NCBI RefSeq assembly: GCF_002847285.1
Contig: NZ_CP025407.1
Coordinates: 1,674,001 to 1,738,000, forward strand
Direction of reading: 5' to 3'
DNA length: 64,000 nucleotides
Origin: Streptomyces sp. CMB-StM0423
GTDB taxonomy: Bacteria; Actinomycetota; Actinomycetes; Streptomycetales; Streptomycetaceae
A program made the translations under genes and the position numbers. This document shows positions 27,929 through 34,938 of the stretch, piece by piece (the stretch's first letter is position 1; every line of letters starts with the position of its first letter). Under the pieces are notes generated by a model. That model was given only the letters and a program-made list of their open reading frames with translations. It was not told the DNA's origin and did not search any database.

Positions 27929-28108
27929 ATGTGGGTGGTGGAGGTTGCGCTGTCGGCGTTGCTGACGCTCCACTCTCGGGCTTCGCCGGCCGCTGCCCCC
28001 TGGACGTTCATCGTCGTCTTGGTGCTCGCAGCTCTGGTGCTGCGCGTACGGAGCCGCCCTTGGAAGTGGGTGAGGCTGCGCATGTGGACCGTCTCGCTGC
28101 ACACATGA
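27929..28108 (+). CDS. Possible small single-TM protein (59 aa)
   Basis: A short frame reads MWVVEVALSALLTLHSRASP, then a strong TM helix (APWTFIVVLVLAALVLRVRS) and a basic tail (RPWKWVRLRMW), consistent with an N-out, C-in membrane peptide. GGAGG lies 11 bases before the ATG. A good hairpin follows 15 bases after the stop. No family is known. Between 27746 and 27928 only a short orphan frame (WQNKQLLEDHIHQVFAEAAL) is seen, too short to call. Confidence 0.4.
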   Translation: MWVVEVALSALLTLHSRASPAAAPWTFIVVLVLAALVLRVRSRPWKWVRLRMWTVSLHT

Positions 28109-28123
28109 GTTGAGGGGTGGAGG

Positions 28124-28154
28124 CGGGGCGAGCGTGAGTAGACGTCTCGCCCCG
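28124..28154 (+). terminator. Hairpin terminator
   Basis: A perfect 9-bp stem CGGGGCGAG/CTCGCCCCG with a 13-base loop, just after the small TM frame and before the cas3 remnant. Confidence 0.55.
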
Positions 28155-28255
28155 TCTCGCCTGCCGGATACGGCCGCGTTCAGAATCAATGTCCTGCCAG
28201 CCGAACCCGGTCAAGTCCGAACATTTCCTTCCTCTACCACCCGATGTGATGGCCG

Positions 28256-29674
28256 ATGGGATCGAATGCGTGGATGACTCCGGGCCACGAGGCTGATCAC
28301 GCCGCATTCTGCGGCCTGTCTGCTGGTGCACGTGTGGCCTGGGGGAAGAGTGATCGCAAGACTGATGACTGGCTTCCGCTGTTCCGGCACATGTGCGACT
28401 CGGGCGCAGTAGCCGGGAGGCTGTGGGATGCGTGGCTACCCCCCAGTGTCAGGGAGTTGGTCTCTGAAGGGCTGCCCGGGGGTCCGCAGGACGGGCGCCG
28501 GTTGGCGGTCTGGATGGCGGCGTCTCATGACATCGGCAAGGCCACGCCTGCCTTCGCGTGTCAAAGCGATTCCCTGGCTCAGACCATGCGCAGCCGGGGT
28601 CTGGACATGCCGAGCCTGAAGCAGCTGGGTGACGATCGCAAGCTGGCGCCTCACGGGATCGCCGGGCAACTGCTGCTGCAGGAATGGCTTCTTGAGCGGC
28701 ACGGTTGGTCACATCGTGCCAGCGGTCAGTTCGCGGTCGTGGTGGGTGGACATCACGGCGTGCCACCCAGTCATCAGAGGATTCACGATCTTGAACTGCG
28801 GCCTCACCTGTTGCGGACCGGGGGTCCGGCCGGCCGTTCGTGGAAGGCTGTGCAGTACGAGTTGCTGGACGCGTGCGCGCGGTTCGCGGGAGCCGACGCG
28901 CGCCTTGGTGACTGGCGTCGCGTCAAGCTGACGCAGCCGGCGCAGGTGGCCCTGACGGCGTTGGTGATCGTGGCTGACTGGATAGCCAGTTCCGCTGAGT
29001 TGTTTCCTTACTCTCTCGACGAGGAAGGGCTCGGGAGCACTCAGGAGCGCATGGAGGCAGCCTGGCGAGGGCTTGATCTGCCCACTCCGTGGGAGCCGGA
29101 TGAACCGCGGGAGGCAGTTGACGTACTGTTCCGCTCCCGCTTCGAACTCCGCCGGGGCGCCGTGGTGCGTCCGGTGCAAGAAGAGGCCGTGCGCACCGCA
29201 CGGGAGATGGTTCCCGCCGGGCTCGTGATCATCGAAGCTCCGATGGGTGAGGGTAAGACCGAGGCGGCGTTTGCCGCGGCCGAGATCCTGGCGGCGCGTA
29301 GCGGGGCTGGCGGCTGCATGGTGGCACTGCCGACCCGGGCCACCGGGGACGCGATGTTCACACGGCTGCTGGCGTGGCTAGATCACCTACCCCGAGATGA
29401 CGGTGCGTCCTCGGTGTTCCTCGGCCATGCGAAGGCCGCTTTCAACGACACCTGGGCCGGCTTGCTGCGCAGCGGAAGTCGCGCCGTCACCGCGGTGGAC
29501 GACGACGGGATGCAGCGCATCCCCCCTCCAGGCGCTGAGCGGAGGGAGAACCCGGCTGGCCTGCAGGCGCACCAGTGGTTGCGGGGGCGGAAGAAGGGGC
29601 TTGACCGGTCGCCGGGAACGCTGTCTGTCCAGTTCATCGGGGCATTCGGAGCAAGATCAACGAGCGTCAATTGA
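28256..29674 (+). pseudogene. cas3: Type I-E Cas3 remnant: intact HD nuclease domain, helicase cut after motif Ia
   Basis: A 472-codon frame. Residues about 25-250 form a Cas3 HD domain with all expected metal positions: H45 (FRHMCDSGA), H91-D92 (ASHDIGK), H133 (APHGIAG), H166-H167 (GGHHGVP) and D241 (VADWIAS). The SF2 helicase starts with Walker A APMGEGKTEAA (328-335) and motif Ia MVALPTRATGDAMFTRLL. Homology ends near WLRGRKKGL (about 29597), before the DEAD/DEAH motif. About 25 unrelated codons and a stop follow. A full Cas3 is about twice this length. No cse1, cse2, cas5, cas6, cas7, cas1, cas2 or CRISPR array is in the window. ATG 28274 is an alternative start; no good ribosome site is visible. 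Confidence 0.82.
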
Positions 29675-29717
29675 GCGTCACGATACCTCGGAGAGCGTCG
29701 TTTCAGCGTCAAGATAT
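29662..29717. repeat. Two imperfect direct repeats with 31-bp period
   Basis: GAGCGTC-N5-AGCGTCA-N-GATA occurs at 29662-29685 and again at 29693-29716. Each unit contains two AGCGTC hexamers 11 bases apart (29663, 29674, 29694, 29705). The 11-base phasing puts hexamers on the same helix face. It lies across the end of the cas3 remnant, 50 bases from the 3' end of the convergent methyltransferase gene. Confidence 0.6.
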
Positions 29718-29766
29718 CGCCCATACCGCACACAACGCACATCATGCGCATCACGAAAACCCCAGG

Positions 29767-31125
29767 TCAGGCAGCCTTTTCCGCCCTCACAAGCACTGCC
29801 ACGCACTCCATGTGATGGGTCATCGGGAAGAGGTCGAAGGCGCGGGTCCACTTCGGGGTGTAGCCCGCGGCGGTGAAGTACGAGAGGTCCCGGGCCAGGG
29901 CTGCCGGGTCGCAGGCGACGTAGGCGATGCGGCGGGGGTGGAGGGTGGCGATCTGGGTGATCACCTGGCGGCCGGCGCCGGTGCGGGGTGGGTCCAGGAC
30001 TACGAGGTCCGCTTCCGTGATGCCCGTGCGGGGGAGGACGCGGTCGACCTTGCCCTGTTCGATGCGGACGCGGTCGAGGTCGGCGAGGTTGTGGCGGGCG
30101 TCCGCGGCGGCGCGTTTGCCGGACTCGATGCCGAGGACCGCGCCCTTCTCGCCGACGCGTTCGGCGAGGGCGCCGGCGAAGAGGCCGACGCCGCAGTAGA
30201 GGTCGAGGGCCATGTCGCCCTTCTTCGGCATCAGGCCCGTCATCACCGTCTCGACGAGCAGGTCCGCGCCCCGCGGGTGGACCTGCCAGAAGCCGCCCGC
30301 GCCGACGCGCCAGGTGCGGCCCGCGGCGCGTTCGCGGACGAAGTCGCGGCCGTGGACGCGGTGGATCGCGGCGGGGACGCCCGGGGTGCGGGAGTCTTCC
30401 GCGCGGAGTACGGAGACGGGGCGGTCCAGTTCGACCAGGGGGAGCCGGCCGCCCGGGCGGGGGGTGAGGACGACCTGGCGGTCGCCGGAGCCGGTGGCGG
30501 CGATGGCCTCCACCGTGGCCAGTTGCGGCCACTCCCGGCTCTCCACGCCCAGCTCCTCCACCTCCGGGGCGGCGATCAGGCAGCGGTCCACGGGCTGTAC
30601 CTCGTGCGAGCGGTGCTTGCGCAGGCCCGCGTGACCGCCGGGGTCGATCGCGTACTGCACCCGGGTGCGCCACGCGGGTACCTCGCCCTTCGGCACCTTG
30701 TCGCCCGGCACCGGCTCCACCGTGCCGTCCCACCCCGCGTCCTCTGCGGTGAGCCCCGCGAGCCGGGTCAGTTGCTCGGCGAGTACGTCGGCCTTCAGCC
30801 GGCGTTGCGCACCCGGGGCGACGTGCTGGAAGTCGCAGCCGCCGCACTTGCCGGGGCCGGCGTAGGGGCACGGCGCCTCGATGCGGTCCTTCGCCGGCTC
30901 CAGCACCCGGACCGCGTCCGCGCGCAGGAAGCGTGCGCCGGCGCGTCCCTCGGTGACCCGGGCCACGACCCGTTCGCCGGGCAGCGTGTGGCGTACGAAG
31001 AGCACCTGGCCCTCCGCCGTACGGGCCACGCAGTGCCCGCCGTGCGCCACCGGGCCGACCTCGACCTCGTACTCCTCCCCGACCACACTCGGGGACGTGG
31101 CGTGGGCCTGCTGTTCTTCGGGCAC
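29767..31125 (-). CDS. Class I SAM-dependent RNA (uracil-C5) methyltransferase, TrmA/RlmD-like with TRAM and Fe-S motif
   Basis: A 452-residue protein. The N-terminal TRAM domain (EYEVEVGPVAHGGHCVARTA) is followed by a Cys cluster C86, C94 and C97 (CPYAGPGKCGGC), as in the [4Fe-4S]-containing RlmD group. The SAM site is ALDLYCGVGLFAGALA. VVLDPPRTGAGR and the catalytic Cys in YVACDPAALARDL complete the uracil-5-methyltransferase signature. The target is probably 23S rRNA or tRNA uridine. GTG 31125 is chosen because CAGGAG lies 8 bases upstream. It marks the left edge of the conserved block; it is divergent from ceoB. Confidence 0.9.
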   Translation of the reverse strand: MPEEQQAHATSPSVVGEEYEVEVGPVAHGGHCVARTAEGQVLFVRHTLPGERVVARVTEGRAGARFLRADAVRVLEPAKDRIEAPCPYAGPGKCGGCDFQHVAPGAQRRLKADVLAEQLTRLAGLTAEDAGWDGTVEPVPGDKVPKGEVPAWRTRVQYAIDPGGHAGLRKHRSHEVQPVDRCLIAAPEVEELGVESREWPQLATVEAIAATGSGDRQVVLTPRPGGRLPLVELDRPVSVLRAEDSRTPGVPAAIHRVHGRDFVRERAAGRTWRVGAGGFWQVHPRGADLLVETVMTGLMPKKGDMALDLYCGVGLFAGALAERVGEKGAVLGIESGKRAAADARHNLADLDRVRIEQGKVDRVLPRTGITEADLVVLDPPRTGAGRQVITQIATLHPRRIAYVACDPAALARDLSYFTAAGYTPKWTRAFDLFPMTHHMECVAVLVRAEKAA

Positions 31126-31317
31126 GGGGCGGACTCCTGGGGCTGGGTCTGTGGTTGCGGGCGGGCCGGGCGCGCGCCAGTCTAGGCGGCCGCGGGACCC
31201 GTACCGAACGGGCAGTCCCACCCGCCCCACCCGTCTACCGGCGCCACCCGGGGTGCTCCCCGGCCCAGAGGGTGTGTAGCTTGAACAGAAAAGCCAGACA
31301 GGGCGAAGGGACGCCGC

Positions 31318-31989
31318 GTGCACATCGTGATCATGGGGTGCGGCCGGGTGGGCTCCACCCTGGCGCGCACGCTGGAGCAGCAGGGGCACACGGTGTCGGT
31401 GATCGACCGAGACCCCACCGCCTTCCGCCGCCTCGGCCCCGGCTTCGGCGGGCGCCGCATCACCGGCATCGGCTTCGACCAGGACACCCTGAAGGACGCC
31501 GGCATCGAGGAGGCGGGGGCCTTCGCCGCGGTCAGCTCCGGCGACAACTCGAACATCATCGCCGCCCGCGTCGCCCGCGAGATGTTCGGCGTCGAGAACG
31601 TCGCCGCGCGGATCTACGACCCCCGCCGCGCCGAGGTCTACCAGCGGCTCGGCATCCCCACCGTCGCCACCGTCCGCTGGACCGCCGACCAGATGCTGCG
31701 CCGGCTGCTGCCCTCGGGCGCGGAGCCGCTGTGGCGGGACCCGAGCGGCCGGGTGGAGCTGGCCGAGGTGCACACCTCGGCGTCGTGGATCGGGCGCCGG
31801 GTGGCGGAGTTGCAGGAGGAGACGGGCGTACGGGTCGCGTTCCTGACCCGGCAGGGCGAGGCCGTGCTGCCCACCGCGAAGACGGTGCTGCAGGACGGCG
31901 ACCTGGTGCATGTGATCATGCGTACCGACGAGGTGGAGCAGGTCGAGGCGGCCTGTGCGAAGGGCCCGGAGACGGAGGACCGACGGTGA
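31318..31989 (+). CDS. ceoB: TrkA-family potassium uptake regulatory protein CeoB
   Basis: A 223-residue cytoplasmic RCK protein. The Rossmann RCK_N domain begins HIVIMGCGRVGSTLARTLEQ with Asp after beta-2 (VIDRDP), so NAD(H)/ATP-type nucleotide binding is expected. RCK_C follows (VELAEVHTSASWIGRRVAEL). GAAGGGA precedes GTG 31318. The ceoB-ceoC pair gates a K+ transporter subunit as in TrkA/Ktr systems. In many streptomycetes an APC permease lies between the methyltransferase and ceoB (from memory). None is present here. Confidence 0.9.
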   Translation: MHIVIMGCGRVGSTLARTLEQQGHTVSVIDRDPTAFRRLGPGFGGRRITGIGFDQDTLKDAGIEEAGAFAAVSSGDNSNIIAARVAREMFGVENVAARIYDPRRAEVYQRLGIPTVATVRWTADQMLRRLLPSGAEPLWRDPSGRVELAEVHTSASWIGRRVAELQEETGVRVAFLTRQGEAVLPTAKTVLQDGDLVHVIMRTDEVEQVEAACAKGPETEDRR

Positions 31990-32053
31990 GCGACGCACTC
32001 GCGGCCGCCCGGCCGCACGCTGAGGCGCGCGGGGACGTGAACGGAGCAGCGCT

Positions 32054-32722
32054 GTGAGAGTCGCGATCGCAGGTGCCGGTGCGGTGGGCCGCTCCATCGC
32101 GGGCGAGCTGCTGGACAACGGGCACGAGGTCCTGCTCATCGACAAGACCCCCACCGCCATCGCCGTCGAGCGGGTGCCGCGGGCGGAGTGGCTGCTCGCC
32201 GACGCCTGCGAGATCGCCTCGCTGGACGAGGCCGCGCTGCAGCGCTGCCACGTGGTCATCGCCGCCACCGGCGACGACAAGGTCAACCTCGTCGTCTCGC
32301 TGCTCGCCAAGACCGAGTACGGGGTGCCGCGCGTGGTCGCCCGGGTCAACAACCCGCGCAACGAGTGGCTCTTCACCGAGGCGTGGGGCGTGGACGTCGC
32401 CGTCTCCACGCCGCGGCTGATGTCCGCCCTGGTGGAGGAGGCCGTCAGCGTCGGCGACCTGGTCCGGCTGCTGCGCTTCAGCCACGGTGACGCGAACCTC
32501 GTCGAGCTGACCCTGCCGGAGGAGTCGGCCCTCACGGGCACCTCCGTCGGCGACGTCGACTGGCCCGCGGACACCACGCTGGTGACGATCATCCGCGGCA
32601 GCACGGTCCTCACCCCGAAGCCCGACGACACCCTGGAGGCGGGCGACGAGCTGCTGTTCGTGGCCGCGCAGGCGCGCGAGGAGCAGTTGGAGGAGCTTCT
32701 TTCGGTACGCCGCGAAGGCTGA
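32054..32722 (+). CDS. ceoC: TrkA-family potassium uptake regulatory protein CeoC
   Basis: A 222-residue RCK protein paralogous to CeoB: VAIAGAGAVGRSIAGELLDN, then VLLIDKTP, and RCK_C (LVELTLPEESALTGTSVGDV). It follows CeoB by 64 bases on the same strand and would form a hetero-oligomeric RCK ring with it. GTG 32054 is the start. The transporter subunit (TrkH-like or permease) is not in the window. A self-complementary 151-bp repeat follows and may end transcription. Confidence 0.9.
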   Translation: MRVAIAGAGAVGRSIAGELLDNGHEVLLIDKTPTAIAVERVPRAEWLLADACEIASLDEAALQRCHVVIAATGDDKVNLVVSLLAKTEYGVPRVVARVNNPRNEWLFTEAWGVDVAVSTPRLMSALVEEAVSVGDLVRLLRFSHGDANLVELTLPEESALTGTSVGDVDWPADTTLVTIIRGSTVLTPKPDDTLEAGDELLFVAAQAREEQLEELLSVRREG

Positions 32723-32746
32723 CCCGGCGGGGGGCGCGCCGGGGCG

Positions 32747-32897
32747 TGTCGTTTGGATCTCGTCGGGTCAGGGAGCGGCGGCTGGTGCTGTGCATCGCAA
32801 GGCGGAGGAGGGAGGCGACGCGGAGCGTCGTCGACCGACGACAACGCCGTGAGGTGCAGTGCCAGGCATCGCGAGCCCGGCGAAGATCCAAACGACA
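32747..32897. repeat. MITE-like, nearly fully palindromic 151-bp element
   Basis: Ends are 13-bp perfect inverted repeats (TGTCGTTTGGATC at 32747-32759, complement at 32885-32897). Pairing continues inward with few mismatches (GATCTCGTCGGGTC against GATCTTCGCCGGGCTC; CTGGTGCTGTGCATCGC against CTGGCACTGCACCTCAC) to a central GTCGTCGACCGACGAC. It contains no gene. It ends 4 bases before the DUF3159 stop and lies between convergent genes. Sequences of this type are recalled as common between Streptomyces genes. Confidence 0.75.
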
Positions 32898-32901
32898 GAC
32901 C

Positions 32902-33729
32902 CTAGTCGCGCTCGGCCGCCGGCCGGCCGCTCTTCTCCCGTTCCGCCTGAGCCTTCTCCTCCGCTTCCGCCTCCGCGATCACGTCGATCGGCGGCGGCGC
33001 CTGTTTGAGGAAGATGTACGTGAGCGTGACCGCGAGCAGCAGCGGCGGGATCTTCAGCGCGACAATCACCCAGCCGAACTCCTTGGGGTCGGCCCAGAAG
33101 TACAGCGGGAAGAGGATCGCGGACTTGGCCAGGAAGATCAGGCCCCAGGCCCAGCTCGCCTTGGCGTACGCCTTCTTGCGGCCGGGGTTGCGGGTGCGCC
33201 ACGACAGGTTCTCGCGGAAAAGCGGGCCGAGGATCACGCCGATCAGCGGCAGGCCCGCGAGGGTGCTGAGGATGTACGCGAGCGCCAGCCCGAGGCCGTA
33301 GAGCAGTCCCGGGAGGTAGAAGTCCTTGGCGTTGCCCGTCATGTTCGCGAAGGCGACGCCGATGGCCACGCCGAAGACGCCGCTGAAGGCGTGTTTGAAG
33401 GTGCCACCGGTGATCAGCCGGGAGAGGCCGAGCAGCACCGAGACCCCGAGCGCGGCGATCGCGGAGGGCTTGATGTCCGAGCCGATGGTGTAGACGAGCA
33501 CGAAGACGAGCCCGGGGACCGTGGTCTCCACCATGCCGCGGATGCCGCCGAACGCCTCTGCCATGGCGGCCTGCGTGACGGCGTGCGAGTCCCCCTCCGG
33601 TACGTCGGAGGCGGTGCGGGCGGCACTGTCCTCGGCGGAGGGCGCCGGTGCGGGTGCGGTCCCGGGCGGGCCGCCGGTCGCGCCGGTGCCGCCGGCGCGC
33701 TCGTCGGCCGGCTTCTGGAAAGACGTCAC
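32902..33729 (-). CDS. DUF3159 family integral membrane protein
   Basis: A 275-residue protein. An approximately 60-residue Pro/Ala/Ser-rich N-terminus precedes the DUF3159 region with about five TM helices (VPGLVFVLVYTIGSDIKPSA; FYLPGLLYGLGLALAYILST; LIGVILGPLFRENLSWRT; WGLIFLAKSAILFPLYFWAD; VIVALKIPPLLLAVTLTYIF) and an acidic C-terminus. GTG 33729 overlaps the OB-fold gene's stop (GTGA), and AGGAG precedes. Function is unknown; the family is conserved beside TrkA/OB-fold genes in actinobacteria. Confidence 0.88.
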   Translation of the reverse strand: MTSFQKPADERAGGTGATGGPPGTAPAPAPSAEDSAARTASDVPEGDSHAVTQAAMAEAFGGIRGMVETTVPGLVFVLVYTIGSDIKPSAIAALGVSVLLGLSRLITGGTFKHAFSGVFGVAIGVAFANMTGNAKDFYLPGLLYGLGLALAYILSTLAGLPLIGVILGPLFRENLSWRTRNPGRKKAYAKASWAWGLIFLAKSAILFPLYFWADPKEFGWVIVALKIPPLLLAVTLTYIFLKQAPPPIDVIAEAEAEEKAQAEREKSGRPAAERD

Positions 33730-34130
33730 CGCTGCTCCTGTCCGAGGGGTCGCAGTTCGTACTTGGGGTTGAAGAGCACCCGCCGCCCGCGGCTCATGGC
33801 GATCCGGCCCGAGGCGGTCAGGCTGCGGCCCGGCTCGATGCCGGTGATGGCGCGGCGGCCGAGCCAGACCAGGTCGAGCGAGTCCGTGCCGTCGAAGAGC
33901 TCCGCCTGCAGCGCGGGGACGCCGGCGCGCGGCTGGAGCGTGACGGTGCGGAGACTGCCGGTGACGGTGACGACGGCGCGGTCGTGGCACTGCCGGATCG
34001 GCGTGACGTCGGCGGTCTCCTCGGCGGGCGGCAGACTGTCCTCCGCCGGCGGCTCCGCGGCGCCGGTGATACGGCCCAGCAGCCGGCGGAACGGGCCGGC
34101 GGGTCGGTCGGCGCTGCGGGCGGGGTCCAT
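33726..34130 (-). CDS. OB-fold nucleic acid-binding domain protein
   Basis: A 134-residue protein. A basic N-terminus (GPFRRLLGRITG) and acidic linker lead to an OB fold (DRAVVTVTGSLRTVTLQPRA, ALQAELFDGTDSLDLVWLGR, PGRSLTASGRIAMSRGRRVL, FNPKYELRPL). This matches the small actinobacterial OB-fold proteins that accompany DUF3159. It is coupled to the DUF3159 gene by a 4-base overlap. Its role is unknown. It sits 30 bases upstream of the kdpE stop on the same strand, so it may be co-transcribed with kdpDE. Confidence 0.85.
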   Translation of the reverse strand: MDPARSADRPAGPFRRLLGRITGAAEPPAEDSLPPAEETADVTPIRQCHDRAVVTVTGSLRTVTLQPRAGVPALQAELFDGTDSLDLVWLGRRAITGIEPGRSLTASGRIAMSRGRRVLFNPKYELRPLGQEQR

Positions 34131-34162
34131 GCCCGCAGGGTACCCGCACGGGGCGGTCCGTT

Positions 34163-34846
34163 TCACTGCTCGAAGCGGTAGCCCATGCCCGGCTCGGTGA
34201 CGAAGTGGCGCGGGTGGGCCGGGTCGGCCTCCAGCTTCCGGCGGAGCTGGGCCATGTAGACCCGCAGGTAGTTGGTCTCCGTGCCGTACGAAGGCCCCCA
34301 GACCTCCCTGAGGAGCTGCTTCTGGCTGACCAGCCGGCCGGCGTTGCGTACCAGCACTTCGAGCAGGTGCCACTCGGTGGGCGTGAGGCGGACGTCGGCG
34401 CCGTCGCGGTGGACCTTCTTGGCCGCGAGGTCGACGGTGAAGGCGTCCGTGGTGACGACGGCCTGGTCCCCGGCGGGCGCCGAGGGCTCGGCGCGGCGGA
34501 CGGCGGCGCGCAGCCGGGCCAGCAGCTCGTCCATGCCGAAGGGCTTGGTCACGTAGTCGTCCGCACCCGCGTCGAGGGCCTCGACCTTCTCGTCCGAGCT
34601 GTGCCGCGCGGAGAGCACCAGGATCGGCACCCGGGTCCAGCCGCGGATGCCGCGGATGACGTCGACGCCGTCCATGTCGGGCAGGCCGAGGTCCAGGACG
34701 ATCACGTCGGGGTGGCGGTCGGCGGCGAGCTTGAGGGCGGTGGCGCCGTCCTGGGCGGCGTCGACCTCGTACTTGCGCGCCTTGAGGTTGATGACGAGCG
34801 CGCGCACGATCTGCGGCTCGTCGTCGACCACGAGCACCCGGTGCAT
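34163..34846 (-). CDS. kdpE: KdpE-type response regulator
   Basis: A 227-residue OmpR-family regulator. The receiver domain has VVDDE at the start and the phosphoacceptor D52 in IVLDLGLPDMDG; Lys appears in DYVTKPFG. The C-terminal winged helix (VRLTPTEWHLLEVLVRNAGR, LVSQKQLLREVWGPSY, YLRVYMAQLRRKLE, GMGYRFEQ) is closest to KdpE. It follows the kdpD gene by 92 bases on the same strand. It would activate K+-uptake genes at low K+ or turgor stress, but kdpFABC is not in the window. Confidence 0.92.
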   Translation of the reverse strand: MHRVLVVDDEPQIVRALVINLKARKYEVDAAQDGATALKLAADRHPDVIVLDLGLPDMDGVDVIRGIRGWTRVPILVLSARHSSDEKVEALDAGADDYVTKPFGMDELLARLRAAVRRAEPSAPAGDQAVVTTDAFTVDLAAKKVHRDGADVRLTPTEWHLLEVLVRNAGRLVSQKQLLREVWGPSYGTETNYLRVYMAQLRRKLEADPAHPRHFVTEPGMGYRFEQ

Positions 34847-34938
34847 GGCGGCTGCCTTTCGTCCATTCGGAGGATACGGATACGGGGCGCGCGCCGGCGC
34901 CGCCGGGGTGCCGGCGGGCGCGTACGGGACGGCGGGCG

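Noticed and set aside
28120..29760. CRISPR array near the cas3 remnant
   Set aside because: No 28-29-bp repeats with regular spacers were found; the 31-bp repeat at 29662 has only two imperfect units and no spacers.
29767..32844. Extension of the methyltransferase frame across ceoB and ceoC
   Set aside because: The TRAM domain starts at 31125 with a good ribosome site; the extension is antisense to two clear TrkA genes.
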